DNA from: Anabas testudineus
Taxonomy: Eukaryota > Chordata > Actinopteri > Anabantiformes > Anabantidae
Length of the DNA stretch: 64,000 nt
Assembly (NCBI RefSeq): GCF_900324465.2
Contig: NC_046620.1
Location: 13,009,836 to 13,073,835 of the forward strand
Direction of reading: 5' to 3'
Positions within the stretch are counted from its first letter, which is position 1. Each line of letters starts with the position of its first letter. A model generated the notes under the pieces. It saw only the letters and a program-made list of their open reading frames with translations, ran no database searches and was not told the DNA's origin. This document shows, piece after piece, positions 36,002 to 46,900 of this stretch. The position numbers and the translations under genes are program-made.

Positions 36002-36699
36002 TAACTGAGAAGGTTTTGTGTTCTGTATTCATGCATTAAACCCTCATGAAGATTCAACTTTGCAAATTCACGTGCTAAATTTGTTTCACTGATATTCATT
36101 TTCATGAATGTTGGACAGTGATGCAGTAATTTCAAAATGTCAAATGGACGATCATAGAGGAAGAAAAGTAATTTAACCTACATTATTATGAATTCTTTCT
36201 GAAATGTGACTATACTCATGAATAAAATCAACTGCTTGAGCATTACTATGATGTAGTTGTGTCATTTGCACTAAGTACATGTATATTTTTTGATTTACCT
36301 GGTAATTTCATCTTAGTACTACTTTCTCAAAATATGAAATTAAGTTGTACATAGCAATGGATTTATAGTTCGTAAATGTATACAAAATATGAAGCTTAGC
36401 TGATTTTAGTGATGTCTGTAATTATGGATAATGGTAACTAAAATTTTCTGAAACCAGTTGCAGTACAAAAGTCCAAGACCCCAGATCATTGTTAAATTGT
36501 TTTAACTTCAAATAACCTTATCATAATGTGAAAATATGTGTTTAAAAACAACTGCATCTTGCACTACAAGTGTAAGACTATTAAGCAGATGGTTGTCCAT
36601 AAATGTATAGGTTAATTTAAATTCTGCTGGGAAAATATGGTACTAAGAGGTCTTTAAATTCTATTGTGGCTATGGAGCCAAAAGCTACAGGAGATATAC

Positions 36700-36900
36700 G
36701 ATCTCTCTGGCTCATTCCAGTCAGAAATCTGGCAGCAGCATCCCATTTGTAGAGAATTACAATAGTGTGGTCTAGAAATCCAGGTCCAGTCCAAGTTTTT
36801 CAGCTTCACTTTGGGACAGGATGCTCCTAATTTTAGCAATATCCCTTGATTAGAAGAAGGCAGTTCTGGAGATCCTTTTCATTTATGAGGTAAAGGAATT
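36700..36900. repeat. Teleost interspersed repeat, copy 1
   Basis: The stretch GACAGGATGCTCCTAATTTT through AGAAGAAGGCAGTTCTGGAG resembles a widespread fish interspersed repeat of uncertain class. A shorter matching piece lies at 40725-40860 in the duplicated unit. Confidence 0.5.
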
Positions 36901-37173
36901 ATCCTGGTCAAATAATTGATTTCAAATTTGTAGAAACACTTGGAAAATCCTCTACTACCTATTATCATTTCAATCAGTATTTGCATACATAAACTTGCAT
37001 TGATAGTGTCAATTATACATTTTCCCCCCTCACAACCCCTGCACTTATCCAGCTCCCATCTCCTTGTTTCATCATCAGCACTCCACGGTCACTGTGCTAG
37101 TCATGGCCAGATCCATGTCAAACATGCGTGATCAGACCAGATGACATTATTCTGGTTTCATCCAGCTGATGAA

Positions 37174-37686
37174 TACACTATATTGCCAAAAGTATTTGTA
37201 GTTAGTATTTTGTAAGTTGGGAGCATGGAATTGTCCAAAATGTCTTGGTAAGCTGAAGCAATTAGAGTTCCTTTCACTGGAAATAAGGGGCCAAGCCCAG
37301 CTCCTGAAAAACAACCCCACACCGTAATCCCCTATCCACCAAACTTTACACTTGGCACAATGCAGTCAGACAAGTACCGTTCTCTTGGCAATTGCCAGGT
37401 GGAGAAGCGTGTTTCATCACTCCAGAGAACACGTCTCCACTGCCGGGGTGCTTTAAACCACTGCATTTGATGCTTTGCATTGCACTTGGTAATGTATGGC
37501 TTGGATGCAGCGGCTCGGCCACGGAAACCTATTCCATGAAGCTCTCTGCGCACTGTCCTTGAGCTAATCTGAAAGTCACATGAAATTTGGAGGTTCATTT
37601 TATACACCTGTGGCCATGGAAGTGATTGGGACACCTGATTCCAATTATTTGGATGGGTGACCAAATAGTTTTGGCAATATAATGTA
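37174..37686 (-). mobile_element. Internally deleted Tc1-like transposon
   Basis: Inverted ends TACACTATATTGCCAAAAG at the left and CTTTTGGCAATAT-type sequence at the right, bounded by TA, enclose about 0.5 kb. On the minus strand part of the transposase is readable: SRTVRRELHGIGFRGRAA, then KPYITKCNAKHQMQWF and WRRVLWSDETRFS, the helix-turn-helix to first-Asp region of Tc1 elements. The rest of the DDE domain is missing. It is present only in the L6 unit, so it inserted after the L6/L7 duplication. Confidence 0.9.
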
Positions 37687-37799
37687 TGTGATCAATATTC
37701 AATACGTTTTTGCCACCTTCTTTGTAAAAGTTGAATTGTGCCCTTATGAATACAACTTGTTAGATTTTATTGTTTTATTGTCTAGGATAATGTTCGAAT

Positions 37800-38330
37800 A
37801 TGTGGATTGATTGATGGTTTGAATAAACAGAATGGGTTGTGCTTATTGCATCAAGGAACTCCCTGAACAAGCACGATTACCAGCTGGAATGTACACTTTA
37901 TGTGTTTGCCTATGTTATGCTACTGTATGTTCCCTATGCTAACCTCACAGCTGCCAAAGGTTATGTTGCACAACTCATTTATAGTTACATAGTACAAAGG
38001 AAGAATCCTTGTGAGTGGATGGGTGTCACTCATTTTGGTATCCTGGGGGAAGCTCAAGCAAAAATAAATCACATTTTAAATTAATTGTTAACAATTTAAC
38101 ACTTTAGGTCCCAATCAGGGTCTGGCAGGATGTGACTAACATCAAGGCTTCATAAGTACTTGTCATTTAAGGCGTATAACGAACACAAACAGTTAAGTAA
38201 AGTGTAAGAACAACAATGTAGAAGTTTGGTCCAGTCCAGTCCAAAGGGGAAAATTTGGGCTAAAATGTGTAGTTACCTACACACTGTAGAACACAAACAG
38301 CAGTAAAGGTGGAGCTGAATTAAACCACCT
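37800..38330. repeat. Distal block of the L6 unit, duplicated at 40950-41560
   Basis: A non-coding block (GGAACTCCCTGAACAAGCAC ... CAATCAGGGTCTGGCAGGA) repeats about 3.1 kb further on, downstream of L7. Short open frames here are shared only because the DNA is duplicated; they match no known protein. Confidence 0.8.
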
Positions 38331-38639
38331 TATACAGTGACAGGAGTTTAATCTATAAATGATACATCAGCATTTTAGTAATATAATAACTTTTATAGGA
38401 ATATAATCCCAAAAAAGGATCTAGTAACTAATGATGTTAAAATTAATGTTGTAGAGAAAAAGTACAGTGTTTTTAAAAGTAAAAGCACAAAGAATTATGT
38501 GATGTTTATGTTTGAGATATGCAAGAAGAATATAATCAGGCGTCCAACTGTCAATTTGTAATCAAAAAGATACACTGAGATATTTGATAGACAACACAGA
38601 AAAACCTGTTTTGTTTATTCTTTTTGTACTAAGTGGAAA

Positions 38640-39150
38640 TTGACAGATGGGTCATATTTAGCCTCTAGCGGAGGGCACATGAGTCAGTCCGCATCCAGAG
38701 ATCTGTTCTGTCGAGTCAACATGAAGACTGCCGACAATGTTTATCATGTCATCACTGACCAGTCAGTCAGTCTAGCAGGTTTCTTCTCTGAAGAAACTAT
38801 AGGTTTGAATGTTAATGTTTATTAAATGTCATATAACGGAAAAACACACCAACAAACACTGACAATAGAAACAACTAGAGAGGTCTGAGGTTCTTTGCTT
38901 CTTTTGGTTTAATGAGGGAGGTCAAGCCAACACAAATCACATTAAATCGTTAGAAAAATTAATACTGGTACTGGTATTGTATGAATAAATTCACAAGGGA
39001 CATATTCCTTACTATCTCTATATAAAAGGGCACCTCCCAAAATATAGTGCAGCTGGATCTGGGAGGGGAAGACGTTTTTCATTTTTAAATTTCTTTAATA
39101 TCCCCATTTACTTTGGTTACTTTGTTAAACAAATAGTGCCTGCTCTTTTT
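38640..39150. repeat. Upstream block of the L7 unit, duplicated from the L6 unit
   Basis: CACATGAGTCAGTCCGCATC and TGTTTATTAAATGTCATATA occur both here and near 34230-34330. In the L6 unit about 1 kb separates this block from the lectin promoter; here that interval is shortened by loss of the LINE-containing part. Confidence 0.75.
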
Positions 39151-39214
39151 ATTGGGCCTTATTGTTTTACTGTTATGTGATGCCACACTAACAGCGGAGA
39201 CACCCTCTCTGAAG

Positions 39215-39224
39215 CATATAAAAG
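39215..39224 (+). promoter_or_regulatory. TATA box of lectin L7
   Basis: CATATAAAAG lies 103 nt before the L7 ATG with the shared leader. Confidence 0.7.
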
Positions 39225-39326
39225 AAAGTGAACTGTCTCTGCAAGATACTTCTGAACATCCTACAGTGCAGATAAACTTCAGTTGTACTCATTGTACTCA
39301 TTGTACCCTGAGACTCTCTCAGCATC

Positions 39327-39815
39327 ATGCTCTTGTTCCTCTTCTTCTTTGCTCTGGCTCTGGCTGCTGTGTCTCCTGCAGATGTTCCTGCATCGCAGCT
39401 GCAGCGTGGAAACTGTCCTCCATTTTGGTTCAGCTTCAGGGGTCGCTGCTACAAGTACGTCTCCACACGTATGACCTGGGCTGAGGCAGAGCTCTACTGT
39501 GTGTCAGAGAGGGCCAACCTGGTGTCCATCCACAGTTTGGATGAAGATAACTTTGTGAAATCCCTGATCAAGAACTTTGACCATGCTCAGGGAAAGACCT
39601 GGATTGGACTCAGCGACATTCACAAAGAAGGCAGCTGGATGTGGTCTAATGGTTGTCCAGTGAAGTTTGTCTATTGGAGTGCAGGAGAGCCAAACAATAG
39701 TGGGAGAAAGGAGCACTGTGGTCACACCAACCTCGGGACAGCACTGAAGTGGAATGATCAGCCATGTTCTGATTTATACACTTCTGTTTGTGCATCTCGC
39801 ATACTTTGTCGTTAG
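39327..39815 (+). CDS. Secreted C-type lectin L7, EPN type
   Basis: Intact single-exon frame of 162 residues, closest to L6. It has the signal peptide, TWIGLSDIHKEGSWMW, the EPN loop (AGEPNNSGRKEHCG), WND and eight cysteines. It differs from L6 mainly around the ligand site (AQGKTW against AQGYSW; HTNLGTALKWND against HVNHGTAKKWND). It also has WSNG where the others have WSDG. The predicted sugar preference is mannose-type from EPN. The TATA box is 103 nt upstream, and an ATTAAA poly(A) signal follows the stop. Confidence 0.88.
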   Translation: MLLFLFFFALALAAVSPADVPASQLQRGNCPPFWFSFRGRCYKYVSTRMTWAEAELYCVSERANLVSIHSLDEDNFVKSLIKNFDHAQGKTWIGLSDIHKEGSWMWSNGCPVKFVYWSAGEPNNSGRKEHCGHTNLGTALKWNDQPCSDLYTSVCASRILCR

Positions 39816-40724
39816 TAACTGAGAGGGTTTTATGTTCTGTATTCATGCATTAAACCCTCATGAAGATTCAACTTTGCAAATTCATGTGCTACATTTATTT
39901 CACTGATGTAAATTTTCATGAATGTTGGACAGTGATGCAGTAATTTCAAAATGTTGTCAAATGAATGATCATAGGGGAAGAAAAGTAATTTAACCTACAT
40001 TGTTATGAATTCTTTCTGAAACGTATTAATACTCATGAATAAAATCAACTGCTTGAGCATTACTATGATGTAGTTGTGTCATTTGCACTAAGTGCATGTA
40101 TATGTTTTGATTTACATGGTAGAGGGCATCTTAGTACTACTAACCTCTACAGTCACACAGGATTTTGTTTCTTCTCAAAATATGAAATTAAGTTTTACTT
40201 AGCAATGCATTATACATTGTAACTGTCTACAAAATATGAAACTTAGCTGATTTAAGTGATGTCTGTACTTATGGATAATTGTAACTACATTTTCTGAAAC
40301 CAGGTTCAGTACAAAAGTCCAACATCAGTCGATTTCTTTTTTAGGATTTCTTACCTCATGCCATTACACATCATGGCAGTATCTTGAGCACTGAGCTTTA
40401 TCCTTCAGCAGCAGCTACGTGAGATTGGTACGAGATTGATTTTGAGATAATTGTAGCTACATGTTGAGCTTTGCCAGTTTATGCAGAAACAGGTCTGCAA
40501 ACTGGATCCAATTCTGCTCTGGACATGTGTAAAAAACTTCCCAAGCTGTCCCTCTTCTCTGAGTTCACCTGGTCCCAGGAAAACTGCAAGAGCAGGCATA
40601 GCCTCTGGAAAAAGAAATACTTGCAACTTTAAAAAGGATGACAGAAAAGTTCTACTTAAATTTGTTGAAAAAGTCATTAAGCTCAACAGATCATTGTGTT
40701 AAATTGTTTTATCATTAGAAAAAT

Positions 40725-40860
40725 TTTAGAAATCTGGCAGCAGCATCCCATTTATAGAGAATTACAGTAGTGTGGTCTAGAAGTCCAGGTCCAGTCCAAG
40801 TTTTCAGCGTCACTTTGAGACAGGATGCTGCTAATTTTAGCAATATTCCTTGCCATCAAT
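40725..40860. repeat. Teleost interspersed repeat, copy 2
   Basis: Shorter duplicate of the repeat at 36700-36900, carried along with the L6/L7 unit duplication. Confidence 0.45.
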
Positions 40861-40949
40861 ATTCAATAAGTTTTTGCCATCTTCTTTGAAAAGTTGAATT
40901 GTGCCCTCATACGTACAACATTTTAGATTTTATTGTTTTATTGTCTATG

Positions 40950-41560
40950 ATAATGTTTGTGGATTAAATAAACAGAATGGGTTGTGCTTATTGCCTCAAG
41001 GAACTCCCTGAACAAGCACGATTACCAGCTGGAATGTACACTTTATGTGTTTGCCTATGTTATGCTATGTTCCCTATGCTAACCTCACAGCTGCCAAAAG
41101 TTATGTAGCACAATTCATTTATAGCTACATAGTACAAAGGAAGAATCCTTGTGAGTGGATGGGTGTCACTCATTTTGGTATCCTGAAGGGAAGCTCAAGC
41201 AAAAATAAATCACATTTTAAATTAATTGTTAACAATTTAACACTTTAGATCCCAATCAGGGTCTGGCAGGACATAAAATCAAGGCTTCATAAGTACTTGT
41301 CATCCCAGGTGTATAATGAACACAAACAGTTAAGAAAAGTGTAAGAACGTGCTCAGAGGTGTACTTTCTTTTTCCTAAAGGACAACCTCTGAATGTTACT
41401 CCACTAAAAAAGCAGTGTATTTTAAACAATGTAGAATTTGGTGCTGTTAATAACAAAAATGTAGAAGCTTGGTCCAGTCCAAAGGGGAAAATTATGGCTA
41501 AAATGTGTAGTTACCTACAGACTGTGGAACATAAACAGCAGTAATGGTGGAAATTAATTA
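40950..41560. repeat. Distal block of the L7 unit
   Basis: Matches 37800-38330, with small insertions (for example around 41350-41455). It marks the right end of the array. Confidence 0.8.
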
Positions 41561-43099
41561 ACCCTTGATGCCCCTTTAAAATTAACCCACACTTTTTACC
41601 TTTTTACCTTTAGGTCCCAATACGGTCCATCTAATAGAAATGAAATAAAAATGTTGTATATATACAAATTTTTCCAACTCAGTTTCCAATGGGAAATAGA
41701 AAAAACAAACAAAAAAAAAAACAACACAAACAAAAAAACCATGTAAAATCAATCAAATAAACAGGTCAAAGAGAACAATCATGCATAACTAATTCTGTTA
41801 ACCGCCTATGTATAAAAAAAAGAGATGTTCAAACCAGTCTTAGACTTTTTTTTATTAAAGGCTAAGATATGCATACTGATATAAGGGAGGACAATGGAGC
41901 AGGCTGGATAGTCTTCGTGAAGCAAGAAATGCAATTTATGTTGAGGGATTGGGAAGTTAGGAGGTTATGAATTTACAGTAGATGAAATCTGGACAAAAGA
42001 TGGTTATAGTTTTTGATAGCTTCTAAATATTGTATCAAAGTAGCAACTATGAACATGTCAGGTCAGGCAAAGACAAACGGGGTATGAAAAATGTACAATA
42101 AGGCAAATGACTTTGCACGCTGCTATGTATACTGAGAATAAGTGAGCAGGTGAGAAGATCATAGAAAAACAAAAGGGATCCGGTGACATCAAGTGGTTGG
42201 TCAGAGGAATAGAAGGACATGGCATGAAGGAAAAACAGGAGAAGTGGAATCAGAAGCATGGAGCCTTAAACCAGATATTCCTTATCTGTCTTTCTTTTCC
42301 GATTTTAACCAGTTCTGGACAATGTATCACCAGTAGAGCTGAACTCTTTTAAAGTACAATAAAGACAGACACATTGGATTTACCACTTTCTCTCGTGTCT
42401 ACGGGATGTCTGTTTATTGTTAAAGAAACTGGACGATGATCACACAGTTTCTTTCTTTCTTTCTTTCTGTTTAGTGGCCCCCTGAGGGCAGCAGAAGCTC
42501 CCTTTTGTTTAATGGAGGAACAACCAACAACAACTGTTGTTATGACTTTGTAAAGACATTTTTTATAAATGATAATGCTGATTTTGACAATGTGTATGTC
42601 TGTGTTTGATTGTTATTTTTAGTGATCAGAACCTCAAATTAGTATGTCTGCTGCATTTTGATAGTAGCTGAAGCCATACTGTATATCTTTTCTATCTAGA
42701 AGTGTTTTAAAATTATTGTATGTTGTACATTGTGAAATTCAGTTTTCTGACAGAAATGATTCTTTCACAGCTGGATCTTTTTGTCTGAGAATTTTAGAGA
42801 ATTTTCATATAAAAAATAAAGACAAAGAGATTTGATCAGTGGTGTGGTTTCTCCTTTTGTCCCTTTTATTGCCTTAACTGTCTGTGACTCAAGTGTCCAT
42901 TTCACTTTCTGCTGGAGCAGACATGCAAAAACACAAACCTTTTAAATCTTCACAAACCTGAAGGAAATGTATGCACAGTAATGACATAAATAAAAAAAGT
43001 ATGAAATGTAAATGTACCACAATGTGCAAATTATTTAAAGTCTATATTTGGTTTAAAATAGTGTTTGATTATTAATTATTAATTATTATAATTAATTAT
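41561..43099. other. AT-rich intergenic stretch
   Basis: It lies between the lectin array and the cdca7l promoter. It holds A-rich runs, a (TTTC)n tract near 42449 and no supportable gene. Confidence 0.6.
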
Positions 43100-43158
43100 T
43101 ATCCACCACACTTCAACCAGAGCTGCAGCGTGTTGGGGTTGCCACGCCCACATGTCTT

Positions 43159-43170
43159 TTTCGCGCGAAA
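43159..43170. promoter_or_regulatory. Palindromic E2F site in the cdca7l promoter
   Basis: TTTCGCGCGAAA is a perfect 12-bp palindrome combining two opposed E2F half-sites (TTTSGCGC). It lies about 325 bp before the cdca7l ATG in a CG-rich patch (43125-43220). The CDCA7 family is known to be cell-cycle and E2F/MYC regulated, which fits. Confidence 0.7.
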
Positions 43171-43493
43171 GGACGGACTGCACCATTTTGAGTACGTGGC
43201 GGGGGGGGGCTCAGCAGAGAGCCCATTTTTAAACATAAAGAAACCTCTCTTTATCAAACCCCCGCAGGTGACTGAAGGCTTTCTGGAATAGTACGACCCT
43301 TGGGGAGCCCTAAATATATAATTCATACAGTTAACTACTAATTCAGATATAAGTCCACCATCCTCAAAACCCTAATTTTGCAATCCTCGGGCTTGTGTAG
43401 CGGTTACTCTGTAAATCACCTCCACTGTTTGGATTTCTCGTTATAAGACTAAACTTTCCGTCGGACGGAGATTTGCCCCAAAACGGAGCTAAA

Positions 43494-43931
43494 ATGACCC
43501 TCACGTCAAAGGTAAGGGGCAGAAAGGGTGCTTTAAATGTAGTTTTCTTTACACTGACGCGTTTCGCTGTGAATAAAAAACCGCAAAAGTGCACACCATT
43601 GTTAACGGTGGCCGACGAGGTGTGCTCCATTACAGATAAAGTACTTTAATAACTTTCCCAACACGATCGGTTAAAGTTAGGGAAAGTACAGTAGCTCAGA
43701 CATGGTGTCATGCGGTTATGTACAGAACACGGTTCACTAATCTTGTTTTCATTTGTTTTGGCCCGGGTTGAGCTGCAAGTTTACACGTGATCAGGTCCAC
43801 ATACATCATTGTGCCTTTTAGTTTGGCTTTAAAGCTGGGGAGGTGGGTCAGAGTTGAGTGGTCCACTCTAATGAAGGTCAAAGGTCAACAGCTATGAGGT
43901 TTGAGAGGCTGGCTCTGCAGATTAACTGCAT

Positions 43932-43962
<31 letters not shown>

Positions 43963-46900
43963 CTGGACACCGTCTTACTCTCACAGCATGTCTCACACAT
44001 GTACACATCAACACCTCCAGATTGTCTTTGTGGTAGTTTGTTTGTTTTGTTTGTTTTTGTTCTACATCTACATGCATATTTAGTCATGCTGTCTCTTTTA
44101 GTTGCTTCTCCTCTCCTGTTTTGTTCTGCGTCTTAGTTATGTTGCATTTTCTTTTGTCATTTTTCATTGGCTTGAATCTACTAGTAGTCATTTTTTGTCG
44201 AAGTTTTAGTCCATGTTTATTTGTGGTTGTTCTGCACCTCTTTGTAGCTCCTCTGTGTGTCTTTGTGGTTGTTTGAATATTAACACACTTTAAGCAGAGG
44301 CTTTAGGGCCTCCATGACCCTTTGACCCCTTGGCCTGTGCCCAAAAAGCCATGTATGGTTTGCACAGTTTTGTCCAAATAAAGCAACTTAAACACCTAAC
44401 CATAATATTCAGTTTGGGGTCCTGGAGAACCCCCGACTCTCTTTAATAGTGAAAAAACACATTTACTAATGGTTTATCCACCTGAAACACTTTTATGGGA
44501 ATTACATGTAATCATAAGTTTAGAGACATTTTTATGAAATCCACTTTTTTCACTTATACTTGAGTCTTTTTCTGTATCAGAGACCCATACTGTAAAAATC
44601 TTATGTTGAACATCTGTAATGGTATGGACATTTTTTACACTGCAAAACCTAGCTCAAATCTCAAATAAATGTTTATATATTTGTGTGTTGCACATATAAC
44701 CTAGAACCTAAACTAAGTCAATATTTCTAAATATTAAACATAGTAGGAAGAGCACTTCATAACTTCTAAAAATATTGGGCTTTAATTCATTCAGAATAAA
44801 TTTTAAAATGTGAAGGAAAAAATAGTTGTTCGAATAATTTATATATTTTTTACATCATGTAATGAAGAGGCAGCGCCAGTATTACCAAAGCATAAGGGTT
44901 AAAACGTTGCGCAGGCTTGAGGTCATAAGTTTGGCATCTGTCAAATAAACTCAGAAAACTTTACTTCAGTTGCTGCAAGTTTCAGCTCTGATGGCCTGAT
45001 GTGTAGTTTGGTTTCCACAGTGGATGGACAATGATGTCCACTGATGTAACAGTGCTCCCTCGGGTGTAAAATTAGAAAATTGATCCTCTCTTTTGTTCTC
45101 TCTTTTATGATCTAATGAATGGCCCAGAAGTTGCAGCATTTGATCTGTCACTTTGGGATCTGGATAACCACAGCTTTAAACCATATTTATACCAGTATTC
45201 AGTTATGCTGTTGTGGAGCAGAAGTCGTTTTTAGTGTCCGTGATATTTGGTAATTATTTATCAGTTGAATTCAGAAATATGCCTCTGGGTTGTGATGAGG
45301 ACTATGCATCATCTTCCACCAAAGACGTCTAATTGAATACTTCATTTGTCTGACAAACAGGCTTCACGTTTCAAATCCAAATTTATCACTGCTGAGCTCG
45401 CAAATCTATTCAGCCAGTCAGACAGTGAGGAGGAGTTTGAAGGTTTCAGTGAGGATGAGGAAGAAGAGGACAGAAGTTTTACCAAACAGCTGAAGACCAA
45501 GGTACAACACATTTATTATATTCCTTAATGAAAATGTGTTTTATTAAAGCCAAAACAGCAGCATGCATGCTTTGTCTCTCGTCTAGATGGTGGACTCAGA
45601 GGACAGTGATGTGGACACAGGCTTTTACTCTGATGGAGATGAGGCCCCCCCACCAAAGAGAAGGAGTCTCTTAGTAGCCCTGAGGTGTGTATATGTAAAT
45701 TAAATAAGCATCCCATCTGTATCTGGAAATCCTGCTGTGTGGCTATACATATTAATTATATCCAAATACCATCTCTGAGAGGCACCTGACATTTTTATGT
45801 CCCTCACTTTCAAATATCCCCCAGTGCCGCTAAAATCAACACAGAATGTTTTTGGGAAAGCACTGAATGATACACACAGGATTACAAAGCAACATGTATT
45901 TACATGTTAAGCTAAGAATTAATTAAACCTCCCATTACTGGCACTACTACAACCTTGTCCTCTTGTCCAACTGTACAAGGGACCATGTTAAACACATTTC
46001 TATGAAGACATGTTTGTTGATTCTCCAGTGGTTGGACAATGATCTTATTTTAATTTTGCTCCTCAGGTTTCCCATGAAAAGACTATCTACTGCCAAACAG
46101 GAATCACAAAAGAAAAATGTCAACAAGGCAGTCAAAGACGATCCTCCTCCACAGAGGGGCAGAAGAAGGCAGAAGCAGGAGCAGCCGGATGAGGAAGAGG
46201 AGGAGGAGGAGGAGGCGGAGAAGGGGGAAGAAGACAAAGAGGAGGTTCTGTCTCAGAGTCTAAGGAAACGAGACAAGAACATCCAAGAAAACAAGGCCAT
46301 GGTAATAAACCCTTCCAACTTCCTGTTTTCTCCATATCCTTACAAACTCTGTATCAGTGACTTGACGCTGGCCTTCTCTGTTGTTGTCCTGCAGCTGGCT
46401 AAGCTGTTTGCTGATCTGAGCACCATGGCTGATCTGACTCTGCCCACCACTCCTCAAGTGAGTTTTTCACAAACGCATAACAAAAGAATTAATGTTCACT
46501 CAGGTTAAAATGAACCACAATGAATCACCAGTTACGTTACATTTGCAGTGTAACCCGCACGCTTAATACAACACATTTTATATATAATATACTCTATTTA
46601 TAATTAGATTTACTGTTACCTTTTGCAAACACAACAGAAAAAGAAGCGAGTGTCGGAGAAAGCAACGCCCCGGAAACGTAAGCCTGAACCAGAGATGAGG
46701 TCAGAAAGGAGGAACCCATCCCGAAAAGCTCGTCCTCCTGAGAACTTTGCAGTGGAGGAGAAGAGTGAGCCAGTTACCCACAGAAGTCCCAGGACTGTAG
46801 ACATCAGGAGACTGGTGGAGGTAAAATGCAAAAAACGGCGTGTCATATGTTTTAGTCACCCTGTTTACAAAAATGAGGGCGTGTTGACATTTGTTACAAC

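Larger units (their letters stand above)
17376..41560. repeat. Tandem array of C-type lectin duplication units
   Basis: One duplicated unit recurs through the region. It contains a distal block that includes the string TTGATAAGCATTGTTA, a 3'UTR, a 489-bp single-exon lectin frame, a leader, a TATA promoter and an upstream block, often bounded by a CTTCC microsatellite. Minus-strand units lie at about 17.4-18.8, 18.86-20.9, 21.25-23.6, 23.7-24.9 (CDS lost), 24.9-27.4, 28.8-30.8 and 30.8-32.5 kb (CDS lost). Two plus-strand units lie at about 34.2-38.3 and 38.65-41.56 kb. An older broken copy lies between the two orientations. Confidence 0.9.

Noticed and set aside
19970-40000. Long open frames opposite the lectin genes (for example 20066-20362, 22556-22846, 39504-39725)
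   Set aside because: They are antisense shadows of the lectin frames and recur in each copy because the DNA is duplicated. The leader frames with MTGNLSLQDTSEHP are 5'UTR plus an off-frame reading of the signal peptide.
37839-41248. Similar 67-81 residue frames downstream of L6 and L7
   Set aside because: They are shared only because the unit is duplicated. They differ by frame and length and resemble no protein family.
42455-42500. GGCCCCCTGAGGGCAGCAGA as a CTCF site
   Set aside because: Core positions (TGAGGG instead of YAGRKG) do not fit, and the related copy near 33900 fits no better.
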